Part shown: positions 1 to 6,785 of the stretch, piece after piece
How positions within the stretch are numbered: the stretch's first letter is position 1
Layout: each line of letters opens with the position of its first letter
NCBI GenBank assembly: GCA_937903155.1
Contig: CALCZU010000090.1
Coordinates: forward strand, 1 to 45,057
Direction: 5' to 3'
Length of the DNA stretch: 45,057 bases
DNA from: an uncultured Bdellovibrionales bacterium
GTDB lineage: Bacteria > Bdellovibrionota > FAC87 > UBA2466
Program-made: the position numbers and the translations under genes
Notes under the pieces: model-generated
Told to the model about the DNA's origin: nothing
What the model saw: the letters and a program-made list of their open reading frames with translations, nothing else
Database searches by the model: none

Positions 1-1804
1 ACTCCAGGTAATCCACTACTCTCTTCATCTCTGTCCGCGATTTTTCTAAAGACGCCTTTATGTTGGCGAGATCCGAATTCCTACCCAATTCTTCCATTGC
101 TTGCAAAACTCCTACTAGCGATTGCGCTCCCAGATTATAAGCTAGGCCTTTCAATCGATGCGCCATTCGACGAATTCCTTCAGCATTGTTTGAAGCCACA
201 TTTCTTTCAAGCTCCGTAAAAGTAAGAGGGGCATGCTCGAGAAAAAGTTTAAAGAGTGAAGTGAGAAACTCGGGATCCTCTTGGCTATTCAAAGCCTTTA
301 GAGCTTTCAAAACCGTCGCATCTAAGGGAGAGCGCTCTCTTGCAATCCATTTTTGGCAAAGATTATCTAAGTCGTTGAATGCGATCGGCTTGGAGGCAAA
401 ATCGTTCATCCCGTTTTCAAAGCACTTCCTGCGTTCTTTGGGATCGTGGCTCGCGGTCATGGCGACGATAGGCGTTTTAACGCCTTTTTTTCTCAACGCG
501 CCTGCCGCTTCGTAGCCATCCATCTCTGGCATCTGGCAATCCATCAAAACGAGCGAATAGCTTTTCGCGGTACATTTTTCGACGACCTCTCTCCCATCGC
601 CTGCGAAATCAACCGAATAGCCCATTCTTTTAAGGGACCTTCCCATGACTTCTTTATTGATGGGATTGTCTTCCGCAACAAGCACCCATGTCTTAGGCGG
701 TGCTGTCAGAACATTTTGTTGTTTTCTTAAAATGGCAAACCTTATCGATTCCCAGAGACGATGCCCCGAAAGTTCTTTCTTATTGAGACAGTCTTGAGCT
801 CCCGAAAGGATCATCTTTTGCGAAATGCTCTCACTTTGTCCTTCGTGAAGAACAATCCAAGGAATCTGGGTAAAGCTTTCAAGCCCCTTTCTCTCGGCGG
901 TAATTACGATATCGACATTTCCCTCGAGGAGAGACGCAATTCCTTCTTCGGTATTTTTCTTCCATTTAAGTTCATGACCGCCTTGAGTTTGTTTCAAAAG
1001 GTGTTGAATGGCGGCTGCAGATTTCTCTGAGGGGTCAATGAGAAGAATCTTTAAATGCGAGAAAGAATGAACAGTATCGGCCTCGAGAGTTTTATTTGCA
1101 CCTTTTTTCGAAGGACGTGGACTCTCAAACGACGGACCTGAAAGAACAAATCCTTTTCCGTAGATATTTTTAATCTCAAGCAATGAGCGGACATTTTTTA
1201 AAGATTTTCTCAGCTCGCTCACCTTTCGGTCGAGCGCGTTGTCGGTCACAGAAATCTCGCCCCAGACTCGCCTTTTTAACTGTTCATGAGGACAAGCCAC
1301 TCCCTTTTGCTCACAGAGAACCGAAAGTAACCGTTGCAATGTCGGGGAAAGATACTCTGTTGCCCCATGACTTTTCAGAGTTCCGAGTTCTGCGTGGAAG
1401 GTAATATCGGAGATCCGAATGACTCTTTTTTCAGATCTCCCAAAAGAATCTTGAAGGCGCGCATTTAACCGCGCCAAGAACTCGGTTCGTTCGAGAGGTT
1501 TTTTGACAAAATCATCAGCTCCCGCAACGAGCGCATCGCTCACCGCCTTCTGACTCGTTTCAGAGGTAATCACAATCAGCGGGCAGAACGGCCAGAATTG
1601 TCGTAACGTCGGAAGAACAGAAAGCCCCGAAGTCTCTCCCCCCAAATTGATATCAATAAAGGCCGCGGTCGGTTTTAAGTGGCTTAAGTTCGGCAAAAGC
1701 TCTTCAATCGATAAAAAAGATTTTGAAGAGATTCCCGAATATTTTTCTATCAGTTTTGAAACCGAAGGATCATCGTCTAGCGTAATGACATAGTTTTTCG
1801 ACAT
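1..1804 (-). CDS. Multidomain response regulator: REC - winged helix - degenerate REC - REC - HPt (3' end outside window)
   Basis: The reading frame starts at the ATG whose complement is 1802-1804 and stays open to the window edge, giving 601 visible residues; the C-terminus is missing. Seen in the translation: an N-terminal receiver (acidic cluster 10-12, phosphoacceptor D51, switch T80/S81, K101), an OmpR-type winged helix at about 140-222 (VWGEISVTDNALDRKVSELR), a second receiver-like fold at about 251-360 whose acceptor position in NVDIVITAE lacks Asp, a complete receiver at 372-487 (AEDNPIN, D422 in LMDCQMPEMDG, T450, K472), and an HPt domain with H549 in RMAHRLKGL. Several phosphorelay output and relay parts therefore sit on one DNA-binding polypeptide without a kinase domain in view. 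A GGGGGAAG stretch lies about 8 bases before the start. It follows another REC gene on the same strand (gap 103 bases). Domain calls are confident; target genes and partner kinase are unknown. Confidence 0.9.
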   Translation of the reverse strand, partial: MSKNYVITLDDDPSVSKLIEKYSGISSKSFLSIEELLPNLSHLKPTAAFIDINLGGETSGLSVLPTLRQFWPFCPLIVITSETSQKAVSDALVAGADDFVKKPLERTEFLARLNARLQDSFGRSEKRVIRISDITFHAELGTLKSHGATEYLSPTLQRLLSVLCEQKGVACPHEQLKRRVWGEISVTDNALDRKVSELRKSLKNVRSLLEIKNIYGKGFVLSGPSFESPRPSKKGANKTLEADTVHSFSHLKILLIDPSEKSAAAIQHLLKQTQGGHELKWKKNTEEGIASLLEGNVDIVITAERKGLESFTQIPWIVLHEGQSESISQKMILSGAQDCLNKKELSGHRLWESIRFAILRKQQNVLTAPPKTWVLVAEDNPINKEVMGRSLKRMGYSVDFAGDGREVVEKCTAKSYSLVLMDCQMPEMDGYEAAGALRKKGVKTPIVAMTASHDPKERRKCFENGMNDFASKPIAFNDLDNLCQKWIARERSPLDATVLKALKALNSQEDPEFLTSLFKLFLEHAPLTFTELERNVASNNAEGIRRMAHRLKGLAYNLGAQSLVGVLQAMEELGRNSDLANIKASLEKSRTEMKRVVDYLE

Positions 1805-1907
1805 AGGCAGCGCTTCCCCCTGACTCTTTTTCGGAGTCCTTACGATCATTCCTTAAGGAAATCGCGCTAAAAGGCCTCTAGCACAGCGCATTAATAGCCC
1901 TGCCCTC

Positions 1908-2339
1908 CTAGCGTCGCCCATTGCCTTTTCTACACAGGACAATCGCCTGCTCTAAGATTTCGTCGGCTCCTAGTTTTTTGTGAATGAATTTGCGAATAGA
2001 AGGGGGCCACACTAAATTGTCGTCAATCCCTTTATTGGTATTGCTCACCAGAATGGTCGGAGTCGATGGAGTGACAAACGAAATTTCCGTTCCTGTCTCC
2101 GTCTCTAAAAGATTGTCCAAGTAGTAATCCACGACAGCAATATCAAATCCGCCGGGGCGTCTTAACTTTTCGACTTCTCTTAACGACGCGCAGACGGTGA
2201 CTGAGACATGTTTCTCCTCAGCAGCGCTCAGCATCAGCGTTCTAAAAATAGGATCATCATCTACGACCAGAATTTGGAGATCGAGATTTTCTGTGGGATT
2301 CGGGCTGGAAGCTGCTTCTCTATTTTTAACCGGTTTCAT
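1908..2339 (-). CDS. Single-domain response regulator (REC)
   Basis: Encodes a receiver domain with little else. Numbering from the upstream ATG at 2366, it has the acidic pocket in QILVVDDDPIF, phosphoacceptor D80 in DIAVVDYYLD, S108 in PTILVSNT and the conserved Lys in FIHKKLG. I place the start at the second Met (2339), because AGGAGAAGG lies immediately before it, while the ATG at 2366 has no clear ribosome-binding site; this gives 143 aa. With no output domain it probably signals by protein contact or phosphotransfer. The following gene on the same strand is the REC/HPt regulator, so the two may belong to one phosphorelay; that link is inferred from adjacency only. Confidence 0.88.
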   Translation of the reverse strand: MKPVKNREAASSPNPTENLDLQILVVDDDPIFRTLMLSAAEEKHVSVTVCASLREVEKLRRPGGFDIAVVDYYLDNLLETETGTEISFVTPSTPTILVSNTNKGIDDNLVWPPSIRKFIHKKLGADEILEQAIVLCRKGNGRR

Positions 2340-2525
2340 TTTCCTTCTCCTCTTGTGAAGATTCATTGCCTACGAACTTAGTATGCACAGAAATTCAGAT
2401 AGAAAATTGAAGGCCGGAGAAGGCGTAAGAAACCAATTCAATGTCTAGCGCAACACATTGATCTTAATGCATTATTTTGTTTGATTGTGAAGACTCTGAC
2501 GATGTCTTCAGCTTTTATATTAGGG

Positions 2526-4403
2526 CTAATAATAGAGAAAATCTAAAGCCTGGCTAATCCGTCCGGAGAGGGAATCAAAGTTGTCCCATTTCTCGAGAGA
2601 GAGATCGCCTGAGCGAAACTGCATGTAGAGATCGGATTTTTCAAGATGCTTTAAGGCGACATCCACGTTGCTAACGGGCGAGAATAAGCCTGCTTGATCT
2701 TTTAATCTTTTCACATTGATAGGATCTCTTCGCTTCGCACTTTCTTCGTCTAACTGATCGGTGAAGCGAGGAGCATGCGGCGTTAAAAGAACTAAAACCG
2801 TTTTGTTATAATCCATCGTTTTTTCATTGGAGAAAAAATATTGCAAAATCGGGATATCTTGTAAGATTGGAACACCCTGTTTCACTTTCGCGGATTCTTT
2901 TTCAGTCAAGCCGCTCAGAATGAGAGTTTGAGAGAAATTCATTGCAACATTCGCAAGCACTCGGGTTTTGGAAGTGGATACACTTTGCTGAAAAGTAGAA
3001 CCCGGAGCTCCAGCTTCTGCGAACTCTCTCGAGCTTTCGACCTGAAGGCGAATCTTGTCCTTCGTAATTGAATGAGGGGTCACCACAAGTTTTACTCCGA
3101 TGGGAATCTCTTGAATCGTCCCGCTCCCACCCACTCCTGGAGGCAGGCCGACTCTTAACGTCGCTCCGGAAAAAAACTCGGAAGCATTTCCCTCGGTCGC
3201 CACTAAAGTCGGACGCGCCAAAACCTCATTGCGATTATTCGCATTGTTAAAGATATTTAAATTGTATGTGATAGTCGGAACGGTAATCGTCGACGTCAAA
3301 GCTTGCGTCTTGTTAGCCGTATTTTGTTGAGTGTTGTTAAATCCGCGAGTGCCACTGATCGAACCACTAAGCCCTTCGTTACCTCCATTAAAAGTTCCAG
3401 TGCCGACTTGATTGCCATTGGAGGCGTCTGCTAGCCCCCAAGTACTGCCGAAGGTTCCGCTTCCACCAAACTGCAACTCCAGACCTGATAAAAGGTTTAA
3501 ACCTTTATTCGTTTGATTGAGCTGGCTCGAATTGATAATCACAACATCAATCGTACACATTTTGTCGGAACCCTCAACGCTTGCAGGTGATTTAGAGGGA
3601 GCGGGAGTTTTCTTCTCGCTTTCGTCCTCGTCATCTCCCTTATTTGATTGATTGCTCGCAAGCATAAAGTTTGCATTTCTAACGTGGAATTCTTTCCAAT
3701 CACCGACTCGGTTTTGGAGAAAATCATTGTAGACTAACGTCGATTTCGTTTCGGATGCGACTTCTCTTCGATAAAGTTCGAGGTCTTGATTCGCTTTTTC
3801 CCAATTTCCGCCTGCTGCCACAATCATAATTTCGGTGGCTCGAAAACGGGAATTCTTAGGGTCAAGAGTGACTGCTTTTTGAATGGCCATCGAGGCTGTT
3901 TGTAAATCTTTCGAGTAGTAAGAAGCTACCGCTAAGTTGTGATAAAGAGAGGCGTCGCTTCGATCGTACAAAATAGCGTAGGCAAATTGATTTTGTGCTT
4001 CTTGGTAGTTTTTTTGACGAAATCTCAGTCTTCCAAGTTGTTGGGCGGCCCACGGTTGCTTTGGATCGAATTGCAAAGCCATTTGATAGCCGATTTCTGC
4101 AAATTCATTCTGGCTCGTGTCCCCGGCTTCCGCGCGCAAATGGTAAGCTAGTCCATTCAAGAAATGAATTGGACCACTCGTAGGTTCATAACGGAGGGCT
4201 TCGCTGAAATGCTCGTTTGCTTTCACGTAATCTTTTTTCGCAAGTTTCTTTATCCCTTCACGCACTTCTAAAGCTGCGGTCGGAGAATTTTCGGGAATCT
4301 TATTGCTTAAGGCGTCTAATTTTTGCGGATTAAAGTCAGTAGGTATCGACGAACAGCTTAAAATAAAAAGAGTGATAGTTGCAATTCCAAAACGTTTTTG
4401 CAT
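2526..4403 (-). CDS. Lipoprotein with N-terminal TPRs fused to a secretin (GspD/PilQ/CpaC-type) C-terminal domain
   Basis: The start at 4403 is preferred over an upstream in-frame ATG (4430), because it places GGGGA about 8 bases upstream and opens directly on a lipoprotein signal, MQKRFGIATITLFILSCSS. Four to five TPR-like helix pairs follow over the first ~220 residues (for example HFLNGLAYHLRAEAG, LYHNLAVASYYSKDLQTAS). After a Lys/Glu/Pro linker comes a Ser/Thr/Gly/Asn-rich segment, then the secretin core: a conserved gate region, GVKLVVTPHS, ILSGLTEKESAKVKQGVPIL and QDIPILQYFFSNEKT, ending in TVLVLLTPHAPRF. Secretins form multimeric outer-membrane channels in T2SS, T4P, Tad and T3SS. No other secretion-system gene is adjacent, so the partner machinery is unknown. 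The TPR block may replace the usual N-domains or recruit assembly partners (inference). Confidence 0.85.
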   Translation of the reverse strand: MQKRFGIATITLFILSCSSIPTDFNPQKLDALSNKIPENSPTAALEVREGIKKLAKKDYVKANEHFSEALRYEPTSGPIHFLNGLAYHLRAEAGDTSQNEFAEIGYQMALQFDPKQPWAAQQLGRLRFRQKNYQEAQNQFAYAILYDRSDASLYHNLAVASYYSKDLQTASMAIQKAVTLDPKNSRFRATEIMIVAAGGNWEKANQDLELYRREVASETKSTLVYNDFLQNRVGDWKEFHVRNANFMLASNQSNKGDDEDESEKKTPAPSKSPASVEGSDKMCTIDVVIINSSQLNQTNKGLNLLSGLELQFGGSGTFGSTWGLADASNGNQVGTGTFNGGNEGLSGSISGTRGFNNTQQNTANKTQALTSTITVPTITYNLNIFNNANNRNEVLARPTLVATEGNASEFFSGATLRVGLPPGVGGSGTIQEIPIGVKLVVTPHSITKDKIRLQVESSREFAEAGAPGSTFQQSVSTSKTRVLANVAMNFSQTLILSGLTEKESAKVKQGVPILQDIPILQYFFSNEKTMDYNKTVLVLLTPHAPRFTDQLDEESAKRRDPINVKRLKDQAGLFSPVSNVDVALKHLEKSDLYMQFRSGDLSLEKWDNFDSLSGRISQALDFLYY

Positions 4404-4430
4404 GAGGTCCCCATCCTTGAGATCAATCAC

Positions 4431-4438
4431 TTATCGGC
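4431..4438 (-). promoter_or_regulatory. Possible sigma-28 -10 element upstream of the TPR-secretin gene
   Basis: On the minus strand the octamer GCCGATAA, a perfect match to the flagellar sigma-28 -10 consensus, ends 28 bases before the chosen start of the secretin gene. The expected -35 (TAAA about 15 bases further upstream) is poor; only an A-rich stretch is there. The octamer match may be chance. Confidence 0.25.
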
Positions 4439-4640
4439 AAGTCGAAGATTTTTCATGATCCGGAATGTCAGCGGGAACTCATTGTTATTTGGCCATGGCC
4501 CGGCCCTAAGTTTTTAGTCAGTTTTCGTAGTTAAGAATCTGAAAACGATTCGCTTTGTAATCGATACCGCCGGACGTCATTTGCGGCGCACCACATCGGA
4601 CTAGTTTTTTAAAGAAAGCTGTATATTTAGACGATATCGC

Positions 4641-4865
4641 ATGATGGACTTTAAAGGGGATAGGCTTTCTCTGCGCGAGAGAGACCTTCAGATATGGAAA
4701 GCGATTACGCGAAACGCTCGTGCAGGTTCCGTCGTTTATTTCTGTCTTTATCTCGCCATCGGTTTGATGACTCCGTTTTTTAAAGAGCACTCCAAACCTG
4801 CCCTGATCCTGGGCTCCTTGATCTTTTTTTCCTCCCTTCTTCGCCTAGTGCTCGGAGCAAGATGA
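4641..4865 (+). CDS. Small two-helix membrane protein, possibly the truncated N-terminus of a membrane sensor kinase or GGDEF protein
   Basis: A 74-residue frame with two hydrophobic helices (about 29-47 and 53-70: VVYFCLYLAIGLMTPFF, ALILGSLIFFSSLLRLVL) joined by a short polar turn, preceded by a charged segment (RLSLRERDLQIWKAITRNAR). The composition is protein-like, and the pattern resembles the first transmembrane hairpin of multi-pass sensor kinases or diguanylate cyclases. The frame then stops and none of the next frames continues it. No good Shine-Dalgarno precedes the start, and a second ATG directly follows the first. It may be a real small protein or a decayed remnant. The overlapping antisense frame (4518-4790) looks less protein-like. 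Confidence 0.4.
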   Translation: MMDFKGDRLSLRERDLQIWKAITRNARAGSVVYFCLYLAIGLMTPFFKEHSKPALILGSLIFFSSLLRLVLGAR

Positions 4866-4886
4866 AATTGCTTCCAAAAACCGGTT

Positions 4887-4905
4887 GAACGACATTATGT
4901 CGTTC
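4887..4905 (+). terminator. Weak hairpin with T-rich tail after the small membrane ORF
   Basis: A 9-bp inverted repeat GAACGACAT / ATGTCGTTC with a single central base (effective loop a few bases larger) is followed by CTTTTC. It sits 22 bases after the stop of the preceding ORF. It could be a weak intrinsic terminator or a protein-binding palindrome in the leader of the next gene. Confidence 0.35.
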
Positions 4906-4995
4906 TTTTCACAATTCAAATCTGATTTTCTCGTAAGTATTTTTCTTGATATGACCGAAATAGACTAAAATCAATTCAATCCATAAGGAGTTAAA

Positions 4996-5733
4996 ATGAA
5001 CAAAATGCTTCGAGGAATTTCCCTCGCGATCGTTGCGGTCGGTTCGGCTGCAATCGTCTCTAGCTGCGGAACGACAACATCCACTGCAAACCTAACGGTA
5101 AAAGGTGCTGGTTCTGCATCGACCTCCGCTCGCTTAGCGGCTGTAGATTTACAAGCGTCTAATCCTGCTGCATTAAAATTAAAAATTTACAAAGTCGCTT
5201 TCTCAACAAGTGCTCTATGCACTAACTTGCAAACGGTTTATACAAAAACCGAATCAGAAGCGACCTACTCTGATTTCCTTTTAAATCCATCGATTGTCCA
5301 AAACGGAAGTCTTGCAGATGGAACTTATAAATGCGTTGTGATTGAATTCTCAAGCATCATCAAACCGACAACAACCGCGACAGATGGCAGTTGTACGGCT
5401 GCAACTGAATTTAGTTTAGATGTTTGTGGCTCTCAGGGCGGAAATACAACGACTTCGACTCTGATTGACGGAACGACAACAACTTGTACGGCCGGCGATG
5501 ACCACATTGCGATGTACTTGAGCACGGGCTCTACACAAACCAATGGAACCGAGGGACACAACGCTTTTCAAGCTCCGACTTCCGAATCCGATGCTTTACA
5601 CGGGTTTAAATTGACCAATCCGTTTGTGAAAGCAGGAGCTGTCACGGGAACTTTCGTTGTGAACGGCGCTGGGAAGATCAATGGCGATGGTGCATCTTGC
5701 GAAATGCAACCGCCCTTGTTCTCGTTTCAATAA
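4996..5733 (+). CDS. Ser/Thr-rich outer-membrane or periplasmic lipoprotein of unknown function
   Basis: It begins with a lipoprotein signal ending in the lipobox-like AIVSSC, then TTTSTANLTVKGAG. AAGGAG lies 5 bases before the ATG. The mature protein is rich in Thr, Ser, Ala and Gly and predicted mostly beta. It holds several Cys residues, such as those in ALCTNL, YKCVV, GSCTAA and LDVCGS, which could form disulfides in the periplasm. No enzyme motif was seen. Style and composition resemble the lipoprotein at 34220-35404, but I could not establish homology by eye. It is monocistronic: a strong terminator follows within 25 bases. Function unknown. Confidence 0.85.
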   Translation: MNKMLRGISLAIVAVGSAAIVSSCGTTTSTANLTVKGAGSASTSARLAAVDLQASNPAALKLKIYKVAFSTSALCTNLQTVYTKTESEATYSDFLLNPSIVQNGSLADGTYKCVVIEFSSIIKPTTTATDGSCTAATEFSLDVCGSQGGNTTTSTLIDGTTTTCTAGDDHIAMYLSTGSTQTNGTEGHNAFQAPTSESDALHGFKLTNPFVKAGAVTGTFVVNGAGKINGDGASCEMQPPLFSFQ

Positions 5734-5757
5734 GTTATCCTTAGCTTACTTTTTTAG

Positions 5758-5792
5758 AACGACGGTGCCTTCGGGTGCCGTCGTTTTTTTTT
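5758..5792 (+). terminator. Rho-independent terminator with UUCG tetraloop
   Basis: AACGACGG pairs with CCGTCGTT around an inner CC-TTCG-GG tetraloop stem, followed by nine Ts. This is a textbook intrinsic terminator placed 25 bases after the lipoprotein stop codon. Confidence 0.92.
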
Positions 5793-5819
5793 GCCTTTCG
5801 TAGTCAGTGTCCGAAATCT

Positions 5820-5907
5820 GTCATTGCGAGGGTGCGTAGCACCCGCGGCAACCTTTGTGTGCAGAACTGGGAAGGTTGCCGCGGGTGCTGCGCACCCTCG
5901 CAATGAC
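5820..5907. repeat. REP-like long hairpin, copy 1 (36-bp arms)
   Basis: The left arm 5820-5855 and right arm 5872-5907 are inverted copies with one mismatch (a G-U wobble) around a 16-base loop. Each arm contains a nested small palindrome, GGGTGC-GTA-GCACCC. A second copy lies at 38260-38346, where the two bases that differ in each arm are changed in matching pairs. The outer core, GTCATTGCGAG, is shared by many bacterial dispersed palindromic repeats. The two ORFs that read through it (5754-5957 minus, 5791-5985 plus) are artefacts of the palindrome. Confidence 0.9.
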
Positions 5908-5987
5908 GGGGTTTTGATTCGAGCAAAACAATCTGCGATGTATCGAGGAAAAGGCACCAGAGCGGCTACGCCGCTTGAGTCTTAACT

Positions 5988-6046
5988 TTAATCTTAAGGT
6001 TAATCTTTAATCGAATGATTAAAATTAAGACTAACCTTAAGATTAA
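5988..6046. repeat. AT-rich TTAATC-type palindrome abutting the tRNA 3' end
   Basis: The 15-bp outer arms 5988-6002 and 6032-6046 (TTAATCTTAAGGTTA and its complement) are perfect, and the inner arms pair imperfectly. The element is built of TTAATC/GATTAA units and ends one base from the tRNA 3' end. A second, perfect element of the same style is at 17260-17318, and further TTAATC-type units lie at 6171-6200 on the other side of the tRNA. On the tRNA strand it would be the first structure after the mature 3' end, so it could also affect processing or termination. Confidence 0.75.
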
Positions 6047-6047
6047 C

Positions 6048-6120
6048 TAGCTGGGGAGGGACTTGAACCCCCGACCAAAGGATTATGATTCCCTTGCTCT
6101 ACCGACTGAGCTACCCAGCC
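6048..6120 (-). tRNA. tRNA with CAU anticodon (Met, or Ile2)
   Basis: On the minus strand the cloverleaf is complete: acceptor GGCTGGG/CCCAGCT, D arm GCTC-AGTCGGTA-GAGC, anticodon stem AGGGA/TCCTT with loop ATCATAA (anticodon CAT), and T arm with GGTTCAAGTC. The discriminator is A, and CCA is not encoded. A CAU anticodon means elongator Met, initiator Met, or Ile2 with lysidine. The 1-72 G-U pair and the sequence favour an elongator-type Met or Ile2; a covariance model would decide. Confidence 0.93.
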
Positions 6121-6136
6121 ATAACGGAAGGGGCTC

Positions 6137-6166
6137 AAGCTACCTTAATTGCGCCAAAAAAGTCAA
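6137..6166 (-). promoter_or_regulatory. Sigma-70-type promoter candidate for the tRNA
   Basis: On the minus strand, TTGACT (6161-6166) and TAGCTT (6137-6142) are separated by 18 bases and placed 17 bases before the first base of the tRNA. The -35 is close to consensus and the -10 is weaker. Confidence 0.45.
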
Positions 6167-6236
6167 AAAGGTTAATCATAATCTTCAGTTTAATCTTCAA
6201 TTGCCCCTTCCCCCAATAAGGCACAGAACGTGAAAG

Positions 6237-6258
6237 AAAGGCATTAGAAGGCCTTTTT
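6237..6258 (+). terminator. Possible terminator or attenuator hairpin before the CAP-domain gene
   Basis: AAAGGC and GCCTTT can pair across an 8-base loop, followed by TTCCC after the T run. It lies 18-39 bases upstream of the CAP gene start, so it would sit in that gene's leader. No upstream plus-strand gene needs terminating here. Low confidence. Confidence 0.3.
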
Positions 6259-6275
6259 CCCTTACAGGGGCGCCC

Positions 6276-6785
6276 ATGCTTTGGACAGTGAAACTTTTTT
6301 CGGCATTTTTGCTTTTAGGACTCTGTCTAAACGCTTGTTCAAAATCGCCCTCCTCGACGGGTCCTGGCTTTTCAAATGACTTTCAAAAGAGCGATCCGCA
6401 AATCTCCCAAATGGTTGAGGCGGTAAGACAAACCGGCGGAAAAAGCAGCGATGGGAATTTGAATTCTCGAGTCTGCTCTCTTGCGATGGGTCATCTCGAC
6501 GATATGGTTTCTGAAGGAGAAATCAGCCATAACGGGTTTTCGGAGCGCTCCCAAAAAATGAGTCAATGGGGCGGGACGGGAAGCGGCGAAATCGTCGCAA
6601 GCAATTGCAGTAGTGGCTTATCCTTAAGCCGGGGTGCCACAGCCTGCGCAAAAAGCTGGGTCAGTAGCCCTGGGCACTGGTCTCAGATGAAAAAATACTG
6701 GGACAACTACTGCTACGCGGTCAAGCTCGCAGGCAATTGCGCTTACTGCATCGGTCTTTTTACAAACGGAGATCTGTCTCCATAA
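6276..6785 (+). CDS. CAP/SCP (PR-1-like) domain lipoprotein
   Basis: The N-terminus is a lipoprotein signal ending LCLNAC. The 169-residue protein carries the CAP signature in order: SHNGFSERSQKM (His and downstream Arg), GSGEIVASN (GENV-like), AKSWVSSPGHWSQM (W..SPGH) and CYAVKLAGNCAYCIGLFT (final strand). Extra Cys residues (SRVCS, SNCS, ATACA, NYC, NCAYC) suggest disulfides. CAP proteins are secreted and bind lipids, sterols or cell-wall ligands; some are proteases. The exact role here is unknown. It is convergent with recJ, and the last 26 bases of the two genes overlap. Confidence 0.85.
   Translation: MLWTVKLFSAFLLLGLCLNACSKSPSSTGPGFSNDFQKSDPQISQMVEAVRQTGGKSSDGNLNSRVCSLAMGHLDDMVSEGEISHNGFSERSQKMSQWGGTGSGEIVASNCSSGLSLSRGATACAKSWVSSPGHWSQMKKYWDNYCYAVKLAGNCAYCIGLFTNGDLSP

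Noticed and set aside
186..1404. Several plus-strand ORFs of 70-110 residues
   Set aside because: They are antisense shadows of the multidomain response regulator, whose motifs are clear on the minus strand.
2489..2509. Inverted repeat GAAGAC...GTCTTC as a terminator
   Set aside because: A six-bp stem with a nine-base loop and no T tract directly after it.
4518..4790. A 90-residue minus-strand ORF
   Set aside because: No recognisable features and no ribosome-binding site; it overlaps the more protein-like membrane ORF on the plus strand.
5754..5985. Overlapping ORFs on both strands with CVAPAA and GAAHPRND repeats
   Set aside because: They arise from translating the REP-like inverted repeat.
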